A stretch of 64,000 nucleotides of DNA from JAJPKK01 sp963747835 (GTDB taxonomy: Bacteria; Pseudomonadota; Alphaproteobacteria; Rhizobiales; Xanthobacteraceae). The translations under genes and the position numbers were made by a program. The notes under the pieces were generated by a model. That model made no database searches and was not told the DNA's origin. It was given only the letters and a program-made list of their open reading frames with translations. Positions 17,367 to 26,210 of the stretch are shown here, in pieces. The stretch covers positions 806,001 to 870,000 of the forward strand of contig CAVVGO010000005.1 in assembly GCA_963747835.1 (NCBI GenBank), given 5' to 3'. Every line of letters begins with the position of its first letter. The first letter of the stretch is position 1.

Positions 17367-18068
17367 ATGAGTTCCGCGACGTTCGATGTGCTGCGCAAGG
17401 TCACCACCGCCACCATCACAACGATGCTGCTCAAGAAGGGCATCAGGCGGTGCTGGATGAACGGCCCGAAGCCGCTGGTGGCCGGCGGGGAGCGGCTGAT
17501 CGGGCCGGCTTTCACGTTGCGGTTCGTGCCGGCGCGCGAGGACCTCGCGACGCCGGAGAGCTGGGCGAAGCCGACCTCCACCCGCGGCGCCATCGAGGCG
17601 ATGCCGGAGGGCGTCATCGCGGTCGCAGACGCCATGGGGATCGTCAGCGCCGGCATCTTCGGCGACATCCTGTGCGCCCGCATGAAGAAGCGCAGCGTCG
17701 CCGCGCTCGTCACCGACGGCGCGCTGCGCGACCGCACCGGCGTGCTGGCGAGCGGCCTGCCGGTGTGGTGCGCGGGCCTTGCGGCGCCGGCCTCCGTCAA
17801 CGGCCTCACCTTCGTCGGGTGGAACGAGCCGGTCGGCTGCGGCGGCTGCGCGATCTTTCCCGGCGACATCATCGTGGTCGACGACGACGGCGCCGTGGTG
17901 ATCCCGCAAGATCTCCTCGAATTCGTCGCCCACGAAGGCGCCGAGCACGAACTCTACGAGAGCTGGGTGTTCACCGAAGTGGAGCGGGGCGTCCCGCTGC
18001 CGGGCCTTTATCCGCCCAACGACGACGCCAAGGCGCGCTATGCGGAATGGCGCAAGCGGCCGGCCTGA
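17367..18068 (+). CDS. RraA family protein (aldolase/RNase-regulator fold)
   Basis: A 233-residue protein starting at the ATG at 17367 after GAGGG. It has the RraA/HMG-aldolase fold: an early TITTMLLKKGIRRCWM helix, GPAFTLRFVP, the GDILCARMKKRSVAALVTDG segment with the D-x-x-x-R-D active-site region (TDGALRDRTG), and PGDIIVVDDDGAVVIP. Members are class II pyruvate aldolases or 4-carboxy-4-hydroxy-2-oxoadipate aldolases, or regulate RNase E, so RraA family is as far as the sequence allows. Its end overlaps or abuts the YdcF gene, indicating coupling. Confidence 0.85.
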   Translation: MSSATFDVLRKVTTATITTMLLKKGIRRCWMNGPKPLVAGGERLIGPAFTLRFVPAREDLATPESWAKPTSTRGAIEAMPEGVIAVADAMGIVSAGIFGDILCARMKKRSVAALVTDGALRDRTGVLASGLPVWCAGLAAPASVNGLTFVGWNEPVGCGGCAIFPGDIIVVDDDGAVVIPQDLLEFVAHEGAEHELYESWVFTEVERGVPLPGLYPPNDDAKARYAEWRKRPA

Positions 18069-18877
18069 GCGTGTTCTTCCTGCTCTCGAAAGTCCTCGGC
18101 TTCTTCGCGCTGCCGTCGAATCTCATCCTGTCGCTCGGGCTTGTGGGCCTGGTGTTGATGGGGACGCGCTTTGCGCGCGCCGGGCGACGGCTGGCCGGCG
18201 CGTCGATCGTCCTCCTCGCCCTGTTCGGCATCGCGCCGCTCGGCAAGATGCTGATCGAACCGCTCGAGGACCGCTTCCCGCCCTGGCAGCCCGGATCGGA
18301 TGCGGTCCGGGGGCCGCCTGCCGGCATCGTGGTGCTGGGCGGCGCGGTCGATCCGGAATTCGTCGCCGCCCGCGGCGCCGCCGACCTCAACGAGGCGGCC
18401 GAGCGTGTCACCGAAGTCGCGGTCCTCGCCCGCCGCTACCCGCAGGCGCGCATCATCTACAGCGGCGGCAACGGGCGCATCGTCTACAGCGGCGGCAGCG
18501 AGGCGGAGGCGGCCGGCGCGCTGATCGAAAGCTTTGGTGTGCCGAAAAGCCGGCTGATCCTCGAGGACCAGTCGCGCAACACCATCGAGAACGCGATCTA
18601 CTCGCTGCGCCTCGCGGCGCCCAAGCCCGGCGAGCGCTGGCTGCTCGTCACCTCCGCCTATCACATGCCTCGCGCGATGGGGGCATTCCGCAGTGTCGGC
18701 TTCGACGTCGAGGCCTATCCGGTCGACTACCGCACCCGCGGCGCCCAGGACCTGCTCATTCCGTTCGACGACGTCGGGTCCGGATTGCGCCGCACCGATA
18801 CGGCGGCGCGCGAGTGGATCGGGCTCCTGGCGTATTGGCTCACGGGGAAGAGCGCGGCACTTTTTCCGGGGCCTTGA
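18047..18877 (+). CDS. YdcF/SanA family (DUF218) membrane protein
   Basis: Two N-terminal hydrophobic helices (LSVFFLLSKVLGFFALP and LAGASIVLLALFGIAPL) precede a DUF218 domain. Its motifs are GIVVLGGAVDPE, RIIYSGGNG, EAEAAGALIESFGV, LEDQSRNTIENA and VTSAYHMPRAMGAF. YdcF-type proteins act in envelope biogenesis, for example in lipid carrier cycling. I use the ATG at 18047, which overlaps RraA by 22 bases; a GTG at 18071, two bases after the RraA stop, is an alternative. The gene is second in a four-gene same-strand run. Confidence 0.85.
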   Translation: MAQAAGLSVFFLLSKVLGFFALPSNLILSLGLVGLVLMGTRFARAGRRLAGASIVLLALFGIAPLGKMLIEPLEDRFPPWQPGSDAVRGPPAGIVVLGGAVDPEFVAARGAADLNEAAERVTEVAVLARRYPQARIIYSGGNGRIVYSGGSEAEAAGALIESFGVPKSRLILEDQSRNTIENAIYSLRLAAPKPGERWLLVTSAYHMPRAMGAFRSVGFDVEAYPVDYRTRGAQDLLIPFDDVGSGLRRTDTAAREWIGLLAYWLTGKSAALFPGP

Positions 18878-18942
18878 TCGTAAAGCACGCGGCTTGACCG
18901 CAGCCGCGGCTCTGCCACATTGCGGCGCAACAGGAGAACACA

Positions 18943-19353
18943 ATGGTGCAGACCATCACCCAGCACGCGGATGACCTCGTCGCCGCGGCCGAGCGGGAAA
19001 TCGAAACCCTGCCGGTCGCCGAGGCCGTCAGGCTCCACGCCGCCGGCGGCGCGACGTTCGTCGATATCCGCGACATCCGCGAGCTTGAACGCGACGGCCG
19101 GGTGCCGGGGGCGTCCCATTGCCCGCGCGGCATGCTGGAGTTCTGGGTCGACCCCAAGAGCAAGTATTTCAAGCCGATGTTCGGTGACGATCGCAAGTTC
19201 GTGTTCTTCTGCGCCGGCGGTGCGCGCTCCGCGCTCGCGACCCAGACGGTGCAGCGCATGGGGCTCAAGCCGGTCGCCCACATCGCCGGCGGCTTCGGCG
19301 CCTGGAAGGCGGCCGGCGGTCCGGTCGATCTGCCGGGCGCGGCGAAACCATAA
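18943..19353 (+). CDS. single-domain rhodanese-like protein
   Basis: A 136-residue protein with one rhodanese fold: FVDIRDIRELERDGRVPGA, then active-site loop FFCAGGARSA with the persulfide cysteine at C90, ending GGFGAWKAAGGPV. It is cytoplasmic, with no signal peptide. An AGGAG ribosome site precedes the ATG at 18943. Sulfurtransferase activity toward an unknown acceptor is likely because the catalytic loop is intact, unlike the degenerate rhodanese-like domain in the 899-4240 regulator. It follows ydcF and precedes a glutathione transferase, consistent with thiol chemistry. Confidence 0.88.
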   Translation: MVQTITQHADDLVAAAEREIETLPVAEAVRLHAAGGATFVDIRDIRELERDGRVPGASHCPRGMLEFWVDPKSKYFKPMFGDDRKFVFFCAGGARSALATQTVQRMGLKPVAHIAGGFGAWKAAGGPVDLPGAAKP

Positions 19354-19407
19354 CGGCCTCGGCCTTGCGGCGCCGGCCTTTGCGGCGCCTGCGCGCGGGA
19401 CAGCGTC

Positions 19408-20085
19408 ATGACCCTCCATCTCACCATCGGCAACAAGAACTATTCCTCGTGGTCGATGCGGCCGTGGTTCGCCATGAAGGTCGCCGGCATTGCGTTCGAG
19501 GAGACCGTGATCTCGCTCAACGCGCCCGACTTCAAGGAACGGCTGAAAATTTCCGGGACCGGCAAGGTGCCGGCTCTGGTCGATGGCGAGGTCCGGGTGT
19601 GGGAGTTGCTCGCGATCCTGGAATATCTCGCCGAGACGATCCCGGCCGCGAAGCTGTGGCCCGCGGACCGCGTCGCGCGCGCCCACGCCCGCGCGATCGC
19701 CAATGAGATGCACGCGGGCTTCCTGCCGCTGCGCCGGCAATGCCCGATGAACCTGTGGCGCCCGGTAAAGCGGATGGAGCTCAACGCCGACGCCGCCGCG
19801 AACGTGCGGCGCATCGATGCCATGTGGTCGGACTGCCGCGCTCGTTACGGCGGCGGGGGCCCGTTCCTGTTCGGCGGCTTCACGGCCGCCGACGCCATGT
19901 ATGTCCCGGTGGTGTCGCGGCTCCACACCTACGCGGTCGCGGTCGGCGCCGCGTCGGCGGCCTACATGGACGCCGTGATGGCGCTGCCGGCATGGCGGGA
20001 ATGGTATGCCGCCGCGCTGGAAGAGGAATGGGTGTTGCCGGAGGACGAGATCGATTGGCCGACGGTGCTGCGGGTGAATTGGTGA
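19408..20085 (+). CDS. glutathione S-transferase family protein
   Basis: This 225-residue protein has an N-terminal thioredoxin-like GST domain (about 1-80; TIGNKNYSSWSMRPW with the usual Ser/Tyr region, GKVPALVDGEVRVWELLAIL with the cis-Pro and Glu-Leu glutathione contacts). An all-helical C-terminal domain follows (FLFGGFTAADAMYVPVV). The sequence pattern is that of the proteobacterial GSTs beginning LTIGNKNYSSWS. The substrate is unknown. It is the last gene of the rraA-ydcF-rhodanese-GST run and converges with the gene at 20125-20538. Confidence 0.88.
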   Translation: MTLHLTIGNKNYSSWSMRPWFAMKVAGIAFEETVISLNAPDFKERLKISGTGKVPALVDGEVRVWELLAILEYLAETIPAAKLWPADRVARAHARAIANEMHAGFLPLRRQCPMNLWRPVKRMELNADAAANVRRIDAMWSDCRARYGGGGPFLFGGFTAADAMYVPVVSRLHTYAVAVGAASAAYMDAVMALPAWREWYAAALEEEWVLPEDEIDWPTVLRVNW

Positions 20086-20124
20086 GCGATCAAGCCCGGC
20101 AACGTCGCGCCGCGCTTGAAGCGG

Positions 20125-20538
20125 TCAGCGGCCGCCGGGGGACATCACGGCGATCATGATGGCGATTGCGGCGAGGATGCCGATGACGCCGAAGACGATA
20201 AGAAGCACCAGGAAGCTGTAGCGGGTCTGGCTGATGCCGACGTACGTCCGATAGGGGTCGAAACCGAGCCCGGGGTCATTGGCGCGGGCGCTCGCCGGCC
20301 GCTTCAGGCGTATGCGTGAATTGTCGAATTTTTCCACCATGGTCCACCCGGCGCGGGCCTCCTCTTCCAGGACGCCGTGGAGCCAGACGGGATTGCGGAA
20401 CTTGCCGTTGACCGACCGCAGGATCTTGAACTCCCAATTGTCGCCCAGATCCCGTTGCGCGTAGGAAGTCATTTCCTCTTCCTCTTGCCGCTCTTTTGCC
20501 GCGGCGGCGGCAGCGGCGGCGGCAGCAGCAGCAGACAC
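20125..20538 (-). CDS. small protein with C-terminal membrane helix, unknown function
   Basis: The frame begins at a GTG at 20538 with an excellent AGGAGG site and encodes a poly-alanine stretch followed by KERQEEEE. A second plausible start is the ATG at 20472 (MTSYAQRDLGDNWEFKIL), which also has an AGAGGAA site. The conserved-looking core includes FRNPVWLHGVLEEEARAGWT, VEKFDNSRIRLKRP and a Pro/Tyr motif DPYRTYVG before one C-terminal helix (SFLVLLIVFGVIGIL). A single-pass membrane protein is likely; the function is unknown. The GCC/GCT run encoding poly-Ala is prone to length change. Confidence 0.7.
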   Translation of the reverse strand: MSAAAAAAAAAAAAKERQEEEEMTSYAQRDLGDNWEFKILRSVNGKFRNPVWLHGVLEEEARAGWTMVEKFDNSRIRLKRPASARANDPGLGFDPYRTYVGISQTRYSFLVLLIVFGVIGILAAIAIMIAVMSPGGR

Positions 20539-20634
20539 GTCACCCTCCTCGGCGTCGAGACATCAACGCTGCGCCTTCCGCCGCCGCCACGCAACGGTGC
20601 GGTGGGGCTTCGAAAGAAAAGCGCCGCGGCGAGG

Positions 20635-20946
20635 TCATTTCTTTTCCAGGAGCGTGGTACCCTGGCGCTGGACCACGCGCTGGATCTGCTCTGCGGCCTT
20701 CGCCAGCAGCCATGGGAGCGTGACCTCCAGCCGCGCATGATCGTCGGCGACATCGATAGAGCCGCTCGCCACCTGTCCCAACGCCATGACGCGGAACACC
20801 AGACGATCTCCGACCCAGGTCTCCTCTTGGACAGCGAGGACCTGGCCAAACCGGGTCTTCACGGTCTCCAGCCCGGACTTGAGGCGCCGCACGGCCTCAT
20901 CCTTGCCGAGCTGGTGGGGAACGGAAACAATGAGCCGCTCTGGCAT
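20635..20946 (-). CDS. polyhydroxyalkanoic acid system family protein
   Basis: A 103-residue protein beginning MPERLIVSVPHQLGKDEAVR and ending PWLLAKAAEQIQRVVQRQG. It matches the small PHA-granule-region family (PHA_gran_rgn), whose members begin with a beta strand, then GxxEAxRRL. The family is often near polyhydroxyalkanoate genes, but none is visible here. The molecular role is not established. It precedes the gene at 20125 on the same strand and follows a 56-residue ORF. Confidence 0.8.
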   Translation of the reverse strand: MPERLIVSVPHQLGKDEAVRRLKSGLETVKTRFGQVLAVQEETWVGDRLVFRVMALGQVASGSIDVADDHARLEVTLPWLLAKAAEQIQRVVQRQGTTLLEKK

Positions 20947-20995
20947 GGCCTCACCCGGCTCCGCGCCGTACCCTTGCTGCGGTGCTGGTTCCCGC

Positions 20996-21166
20996 CTACG
21001 CGGTGTGCCCGGGATCGTAATCGTCGGGAGGCATTTGTTTCTTCTGCTCCGGCGTCATGGGCGCCGGCGGCAGATTACGTGAACCGCGCGGGCCGCCAAG
21101 CTCCGCCTGCGCGATGTCGTCCTCGGTGGGGTGGTCGGCCTCAGGTGCAGGTGGCTTTGGTTTCAT
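20996..21166 (-). CDS. small proline-rich acidic protein (56 aa)
   Basis: An ATG at 21166 preceded by GGAG opens a 56-residue frame: MKPKPPAPEADHPTEDDIAQ, then ELGGPRGSRNLPPAPMTPEQ and DDYDPGHTA at the end. The composition is hydrophilic, Pro/Glu/Asp-rich and probably disordered. Its position between two same-strand genes, its codon use and its ribosome site support a real gene. No family is recognised. Confidence 0.55.
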   Translation of the reverse strand: MKPKPPAPEADHPTEDDIAQAELGGPRGSRNLPPAPMTPEQKKQMPPDDYDPGHTA

Positions 21167-21198
21167 GGGGGACGCTCCAGTATGGTGACGGCGATGGT

Positions 21199-21459
21199 TT
21201 ACTGGCTCACGAAATCAAGACGCCTCAATGCGACCTGGCGAAAGCCTTCACGATCGGCTGCCGAAATGACAGGATTTACCTCTTGATGCTGGATGAAGGC
21301 GGCCTCGATCTCGGCAAAAGCGCCATCGAAATCGGCTCTTGCGAGATAGGCATTGCCCTCGGCAAAGCCGTCAAAGCTTAGCGACGTGATGGCCGGGGCA
21401 ACGCCAACCGCACCGGCGGTTCCCAATGCCACGAGAATGGCGATCGATTTCGGCGACAT
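21199..21459 (-). CDS. small exported or membrane-anchored protein
   Basis: The most likely start is the ATG at 21459 (MSPKSIAILVALGTAGAVGV), which places a hydrophobic signal/anchor first; a GTG at 21489 would add ten residues. The remaining 60 residues are helical and acidic (YLARADFDGAFAEIEAAF). The function is unknown. It is on the same strand as the PHA-system protein and the 56-residue ORF. Confidence 0.5.
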   Translation of the reverse strand: MSPKSIAILVALGTAGAVGVAPAITSLSFDGFAEGNAYLARADFDGAFAEIEAAFIQHQEVNPVISAADREGFRQVALRRLDFVSQ

Positions 21460-21630
21460 GAGGCTGCTCGCTTTCGAGACGCCCCCCACGTCGAAACGCT
21501 TTGCGAGCGATAAAGTTCAAACCGAGCCCCGTCTGAGCAAAATCTTGGCAGGGCTCCGCAATTCCGGGGTGCTCCGTTGCTTTAGAGGCGATGCGGCGGG
21601 GCCGCGGATGGCGATCACATGCCACCGTCG

Positions 21631-22905
21631 CTATTGGGTTGCAGCGACGCTGAGGTCGACCCCGGGAATTGGCTCGCCCTTATCCAATTGTTTGGCCAAG
21701 TCCGAAATGATGATCGGCGCGCCCTTCGGAGCGACGGTGATCGTCAGTCCCCTGGGATTTGCGATGAAGCGGGATAGTTCCGCGGCGACCCTCGAAGAGC
21801 TGGAATTGCTTCCGAGCAGGACGGGCACGTTTTTCATCATCTGCGCATTCAACTCCGACTTGATCGCATCCGGAGCCTTTTTCTCCTCGCGCGCCGTGGC
21901 GTTCAGAGCCTTGTTGAAGATACCGCCGTCCACGTATCGGAGCGTGGCATTCGCCAGTTCGGCACCCGTCAGATCGGGCGGTTTTGCATTCGGGTTTGCG
22001 TTGATCAATGCGGAAAGTTGCGACGGTTCGATGCGGTTGATGACCGAAGTCATGCCGATTGATCCGCCGCGCGTCGTCGCAATCTTGAATTCGTCGATGG
22101 TCAACGCCTTCCTGGTTCTGTTGTAAGACCAGGCCACGGTCAGGTCGGTTGCACCGATGTCGGCCATGTCGAGGTCGAACGGCAGAACCGGCCGGTCGAA
22201 ATTCGCAAGCTCGATGGTCATGCCTTTCATGCGTAGCGACGAGCTTGCGGGCGTGTCGCCGTCAAATACGTTTTCACTGACGATGGATTCCATTCTTGTG
22301 GTGACGGACGTCGGCCGGCGCAAGGATGCGGAAGGCGGACGCACCTGAAACTCCAGTCCGGAAATCGCCTGGCGTCCGGAGTATCCGCCGGCGGACAGCA
22401 TCAACGCCATATCGTTGACGTCGGCCCGGTTCGCAATGGCGAGAAAGCGCGCAAAATTGAAAGACCCGATCTCGATCCGGCCGGCCGTCACTGAGATCGA
22501 TGCTATCGAGCCATCGCTCGGAACGAACGATGCACTAAATCCGGTCTCGATGAGTTCACCGACAGTTCCCGCGGCGATATTGGTCGCCGTCAATTCGGGG
22601 AGCGAAATGGTCAATCCGTTCTCCGGCTTGAGGACCATCTCGGAAATACTGATTCGCTCAGCCTTCACATTCATGGCGGTATCGACGCGTTCGACGACCG
22701 CTTGTCCGGCGAGGAATTTGGCCAGTTCGTCCTTGGTGAAGTTTGCACCCGTGACAGCAATGCGTTTGATGGTAACGGCAGGCGGCCCCTTGTCCGGGAT
22801 GGTAACGTTATCGAGGACGAATGTCCGCAGATCGTCGATTTCGGCGCGTCGCCTGGGCGCGAAACTGGCCCAGCGGAAACGCCGCGAGATACGCGTAGTA
22901 GGCAT
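21631..22905 (-). CDS. unknown domain, probably C-terminal half of the caspase-like protein
   Basis: From about 22860 downwards this frame is clearly coding: DLRTFVLDNVTIPD, then ITGANFTKDELAKFL-like and repeated beta-strand segments (ISEMVLKPENGLTISLPELT, GRIEIGSFNFARFL, MTSVINRIEPSQLSALI) and an end at GVDLSVAATQ. Upstream of 22860 the frame is out of phase with the caspase gene it overlaps, and no good start exists (an ATG at 22905 lacks a ribosome site). Removing one C near 22860 fuses it to the caspase gene. The domain is not recognised; its strand-rich repeats with a DLAKQLDKGE segment suggest a periplasmic beta-rich domain. Confidence 0.6.
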   Translation of the reverse strand: MPTTRISRRFRWASFAPRRRAEIDDLRTFVLDNVTIPDKGPPAVTIKRIAVTGANFTKDELAKFLAGQAVVERVDTAMNVKAERISISEMVLKPENGLTISLPELTATNIAAGTVGELIETGFSASFVPSDGSIASISVTAGRIEIGSFNFARFLAIANRADVNDMALMLSAGGYSGRQAISGLEFQVRPPSASLRRPTSVTTRMESIVSENVFDGDTPASSSLRMKGMTIELANFDRPVLPFDLDMADIGATDLTVAWSYNRTRKALTIDEFKIATTRGGSIGMTSVINRIEPSQLSALINANPNAKPPDLTGAELANATLRYVDGGIFNKALNATAREEKKAPDAIKSELNAQMMKNVPVLLGSNSSSSRVAAELSRFIANPRGLTITVAPKGAPIIISDLAKQLDKGEPIPGVDLSVAATQ

Positions 22906-23911
22906 CGGTCGAGTTGGAGGTTGCGGCTTTCGCCCATGTTGACGCGTCCGCAGCGACCGCCGCCGCAAGTGCTGCCTCGTGCCGCGCCCGTTCCTGCGCC
23001 AGTTGAAGATCGAGTGCCGCGATCCTCGCCGTCGCCTCGTTGAGCCGCGCGCTGCCGGGATACTCGGCGATGAAACGCCGCAGCGCCGCAATATCGATCG
23101 TCTCCTTGATCGTGTTCCAGGCGATTTCGTCCACCGCCGGACCGCCGGACGGCGGCGCGGCAAAATAGAAACTCCCGGCGATCGGCGAACTTGAAAACCA
23201 CGGTTGCTGCGCGCCGTTGGTCGCCCGGCGCACCGCAAGCCCGACCTGGTTGAAGGTGTCGAACAGGCCGAGGCCCGGCTGCCGCACGGTCGCGGCGAGG
23301 GCCTTGGTGTAAGGGCTGTTGCCGTCGGTCCCGTCGGAGGCGACCCTGTCGGGCGCGGTCGCAAACGCGATCAAAGTGCCCTCGGGCGCCTCCATCGACG
23401 CAAGCCCGCTGGCGACGCCGCGGAAGCTTCGGCCGCCGAATGGATTGTTCCGGCAGGCGTCGAGGATGACCATATTCAGCCTGGTGCGCGCGCCCTCCAT
23501 CTGGCGCAGCACCAGGTTGACGTCGAGCATCTGGAAATCGATATCGGCTTCGCGCTCCGGATTGGCGTCGATGGGCAACAGGAAGTTGCCGCCGCGCACC
23601 TGAACGCCATGCCCCGCATAGTAGAACAGCGCCACGTCGGCACCGAGCAAAGCCCGGCCGAACCCCTGGATCGCGCGTTCGACGCCGGGCTTGTCGAGAT
23701 CGAGTTGGGGTCCGCCGCCGACCAGGGTGAAGCCGAGACCGCGCAACGTCTCGGCCATCAACCGTGCATCATTGACCGGATTGTCGAGGCGGGGGACGGA
23801 GCGGTAGGCCGAGTTGCCGATGACGAGTGCAACGCGGCTGTCGGCGTGCGCCGCCGAGGGCGCACCGCAAATCAGCGTCACGGCGCAAGCCAGGATCGCA
23901 ACGACGCGCAT
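22808..23911 (-). CDS. secreted caspase family (peptidase C14) protein
   Basis: A signal peptide (about 1-23, ending AHA) is followed by a p20-like caspase domain starting RVALVIGNSAYRSVPRLDNP. The catalytic dyad is visible: His in FYYAGHGVQ and Cys in ILDACRNNPF. Then come a GLASMEAPEGTLIAFATAPD loop and an Ala-rich coiled region ending AYLAAFPLGQF. The stop soon after this point is probably due to a one-base shift; the adjacent frame continues. Bacterial caspase homologues cleave after Arg/Lys or act in stress and death pathways. No effector partner is adjacent. Confidence 0.85.
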   Translation of the reverse strand: MRVVAILACAVTLICGAPSAAHADSRVALVIGNSAYRSVPRLDNPVNDARLMAETLRGLGFTLVGGGPQLDLDKPGVERAIQGFGRALLGADVALFYYAGHGVQVRGGNFLLPIDANPEREADIDFQMLDVNLVLRQMEGARTRLNMVILDACRNNPFGGRSFRGVASGLASMEAPEGTLIAFATAPDRVASDGTDGNSPYTKALAATVRQPGLGLFDTFNQVGLAVRRATNGAQQPWFSSSPIAGSFYFAAPPSGGPAVDEIAWNTIKETIDIAALRRFIAEYPGSARLNEATARIAALDLQLAQERARHEAALAAAVAADASTWAKAATSNSTDAYYAYLAAFPLGQFRAQATRRNRRSADIRPR

Positions 23912-24022
23912 CTCGATCCCCCACGGAAAGAAACCTCACGTACTCAGCCAGTATCGCACAATCCCGCGCCGGCCGTAAGCGGGCAGCGTCGGCGTCGGTC
24001 CGCCATGCGACCGGACCGCCCG

Positions 24023-25696
24023 TCAGGTCACCGCAACCGGCGCCAGGGCATCGATGTCGGTCACCACATCGATCACGGCCGGGCGGTCGGCGGCGAGCGC
24101 CTGGGCGAGCGCGGCCGGGAAACGCGCTCGCGCTTCTCGACCCGGATGCCGAGCGCGCCCATGTCCTCGGCAATGCCGGGCGAAATTCATCTTATTGAAA
24201 GTCCACAAGGTTCGGCCGCCCTCGGTCTGGGTCCCACCGTAAACCCGATCGAAGCCGCGCTTCGATCTGGTTGCCGCCGCCGTTATTGTTGACGATGGTG
24301 ACCGCATTGATCTTCCAGCGCACCGCGGTCTCGACTTCGCCGATGTGATACCAGAAGCCGGCATCGCCGGTGAACGTAACGACCGGCCGGTCAGGACAGG
24401 CGCATTTGGCCCCAAGTCCTGCCGGGAATGCCCAGCCGAGATGGCCGGCGCTCCTGAGGTAGCTCTGGCTTGACGTTCGCAGATCATACATGCCGCCCAT
24501 CCACATGCCGGCATGGCCGGTGTCGACCACCACAATGGCGTTGTCCGGCACGTGGCGCGACAACTCGGCGCAAATACGCTCCGGGCGGATCGGAACCGCG
24601 TCCGAGCCGAGCAGCGCTCCATACTTCTCCCGCCATGCACTGCAGATTTTCTGAACTTCCGTGACCCACGGCTTGCGCTTGGCGGCAGTCGCGCGGTCGG
24701 CGAGGCTCAGCATGCGGGCGAGCGTTACTTTCGCGTCGCCGTTGACGCAGGCGAGGAGCGGATAGTTGCGGCCGAGCGCCTCGGGATTGATATCGATCTG
24801 GATCGCCGGCGTGCCGATGGCCGGCACCGCCCAGAAATGGGTGGTCATGCCGCCCGGTCTCGCTGCCAATGAAGCAGACAAGGTCGGCACTGATTGATCG
24901 CGCGGTTTGCGCTTTCGCGCGAATAGGAGCCGACGACGCCGACGGACAGCGGATGAACGCCCGGAATCGTGTCCTTGCCGTTGAGTGAAGTCGCGACCGG
25001 GATCTGAAGCGCCTCGGCAAGCGCGACCACATCGGCCTGCGCGCCGGAGGCGCGTACGCCGCCGCCGGCGACAATTATCGGCCGTTCGGCCCTTTGCAGA
25101 CTTTGCAGCGCCGCGGCGACGCTCGCATCGTCCGGTGCCGGACGGAACGGCGGCGCGCGGGAGAACAGCGCCTCGCACAGTGGCTCCATCTCGGCCTCTT
25201 CGGCATCGACCTGACCTTCATTGCCGCGAAACTGCAGATGCACCGGCCCGGGGGTGCCCGACACGGCTGCGCGGAACGCCTGGCGCACCATGTCGGGAAA
25301 GCGCGCGACATCGTCGACGGTCGCATTGAACTTGGTAACCGGCTCGAACGCCGGCATGTCGTCGACCTCCTGGTAGACCTTGCGGAATTTGGTGCGCGGC
25401 TCGCGGCCACCGGTCATCGCGATCACCGGGGAATGGGCAAGCCAAGCATCGCGCAAGCCGGCGGCGAGATTGAGCGCCCCGATCACCTGCGCCATGCACA
25501 CGCCGGGTCGGCCTGAGGCGCGCGCATAGCCGTCAGCCATGTAGGCCGCGGATTTCTCGCCGTGAACGTGCAGGCGCTTGATGTCGGTGCGGCGCTCCAT
25601 CTCGACGAAGGTTCGCCGCAACACCGCCGGCACGTGGAAGACATGGGTGACCCCGTAGCCTTTGAGCATGTCCGCCATGCACTCGGCGCCGAGCAT
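24023..25696 (-). pseudogene. thiamine diphosphate-dependent enzyme (acetolactate synthase-like), multiply frameshifted
   Basis: Joined across frames, the locus encodes a nearly full-length ThDP enzyme of about 555 residues. It has an N-terminal PYR domain with catalytic-type glutamate in HVHGEKSAAYMADGYAR, a central domain (IIVAGGGVRAS) and a PP domain with DTGHAGMWMGG, GLGWAF-like and TGDAGFWYHIGE plus NNNGGGNQ, the ThDP motif. Reading it needs about four single-base insertions removed (near 24889, 24854, 24265, 24179) and one base restored near 24124. Five indels imply either true decay or poor consensus here. It is related to acetolactate synthase/benzoylformate decarboxylase enzymes, substrate unknown. 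Confidence 0.75.
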
Positions 25697-25801
25697 TTTT
25701 CGATTGTGTCCGAGATTGATGGGACGCTCGTGCGGTGGGAGAAGTGTTGAGCGCTGCTCCTAGCAAATCAGGGCAACAGAAAGCAATTCAGCGCGGAGTT
25801 C

Positions 25802-26089
25802 TCATGGGGGATCGTGGCGCGGCGTCAGCGCCGGGCCGCGGTGAAGCCACGTCATCGAAATGTACGCGCCGAGCCACGAGCCGGCCGCGGCAAATGCCAC
25901 GTAGAGCGGATTTTCCGTATAGCTGATCACCGCGAACGCCGACAGCAGGTACCAGAACGCGCTCCAGTTTGCGGCCGCGATGCGACGCCGCGCCGTTACC
26001 GCCGCGGTAAAGAACACGAAGGCCGCGTCGGTCATCGCCGTCGAAGCGACAACCCCGAGCGCGATGAGAGGATTGATGGCGAGGTTCAT
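25802..26089 (-). CDS. small integral membrane protein
   Basis: Starting at the ATG at 26089 (MNLAINPLIALGVVASTAMT), this 95-residue protein has about three hydrophobic helices, including DAAFVFFTAAVTARRR, WYLLSAFAVISYTENPLYVAF and GSWLGAYISMTWLHR. The layout suggests a small multispanning protein of the kind found in alphaproteobacteria. The function is unknown. It is divergent from the Uma2 gene. Confidence 0.65.
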   Translation of the reverse strand: MNLAINPLIALGVVASTAMTDAAFVFFTAAVTARRRIAAANWSAFWYLLSAFAVISYTENPLYVAFAAAGSWLGAYISMTWLHRGPALTPRHDPP

Positions 26090-26210
26090 GGCGGGTCCCG
26101 TGGTTGAAGTTTCAAGGCGACAGGACGACAGATCCTGCGAAAGCATCCAGTCCTATCGCATGTTGCGCGCGGCGGTGTTAAATACAGTCTCGGCGAAGGA
26201 GACGTGCGAC

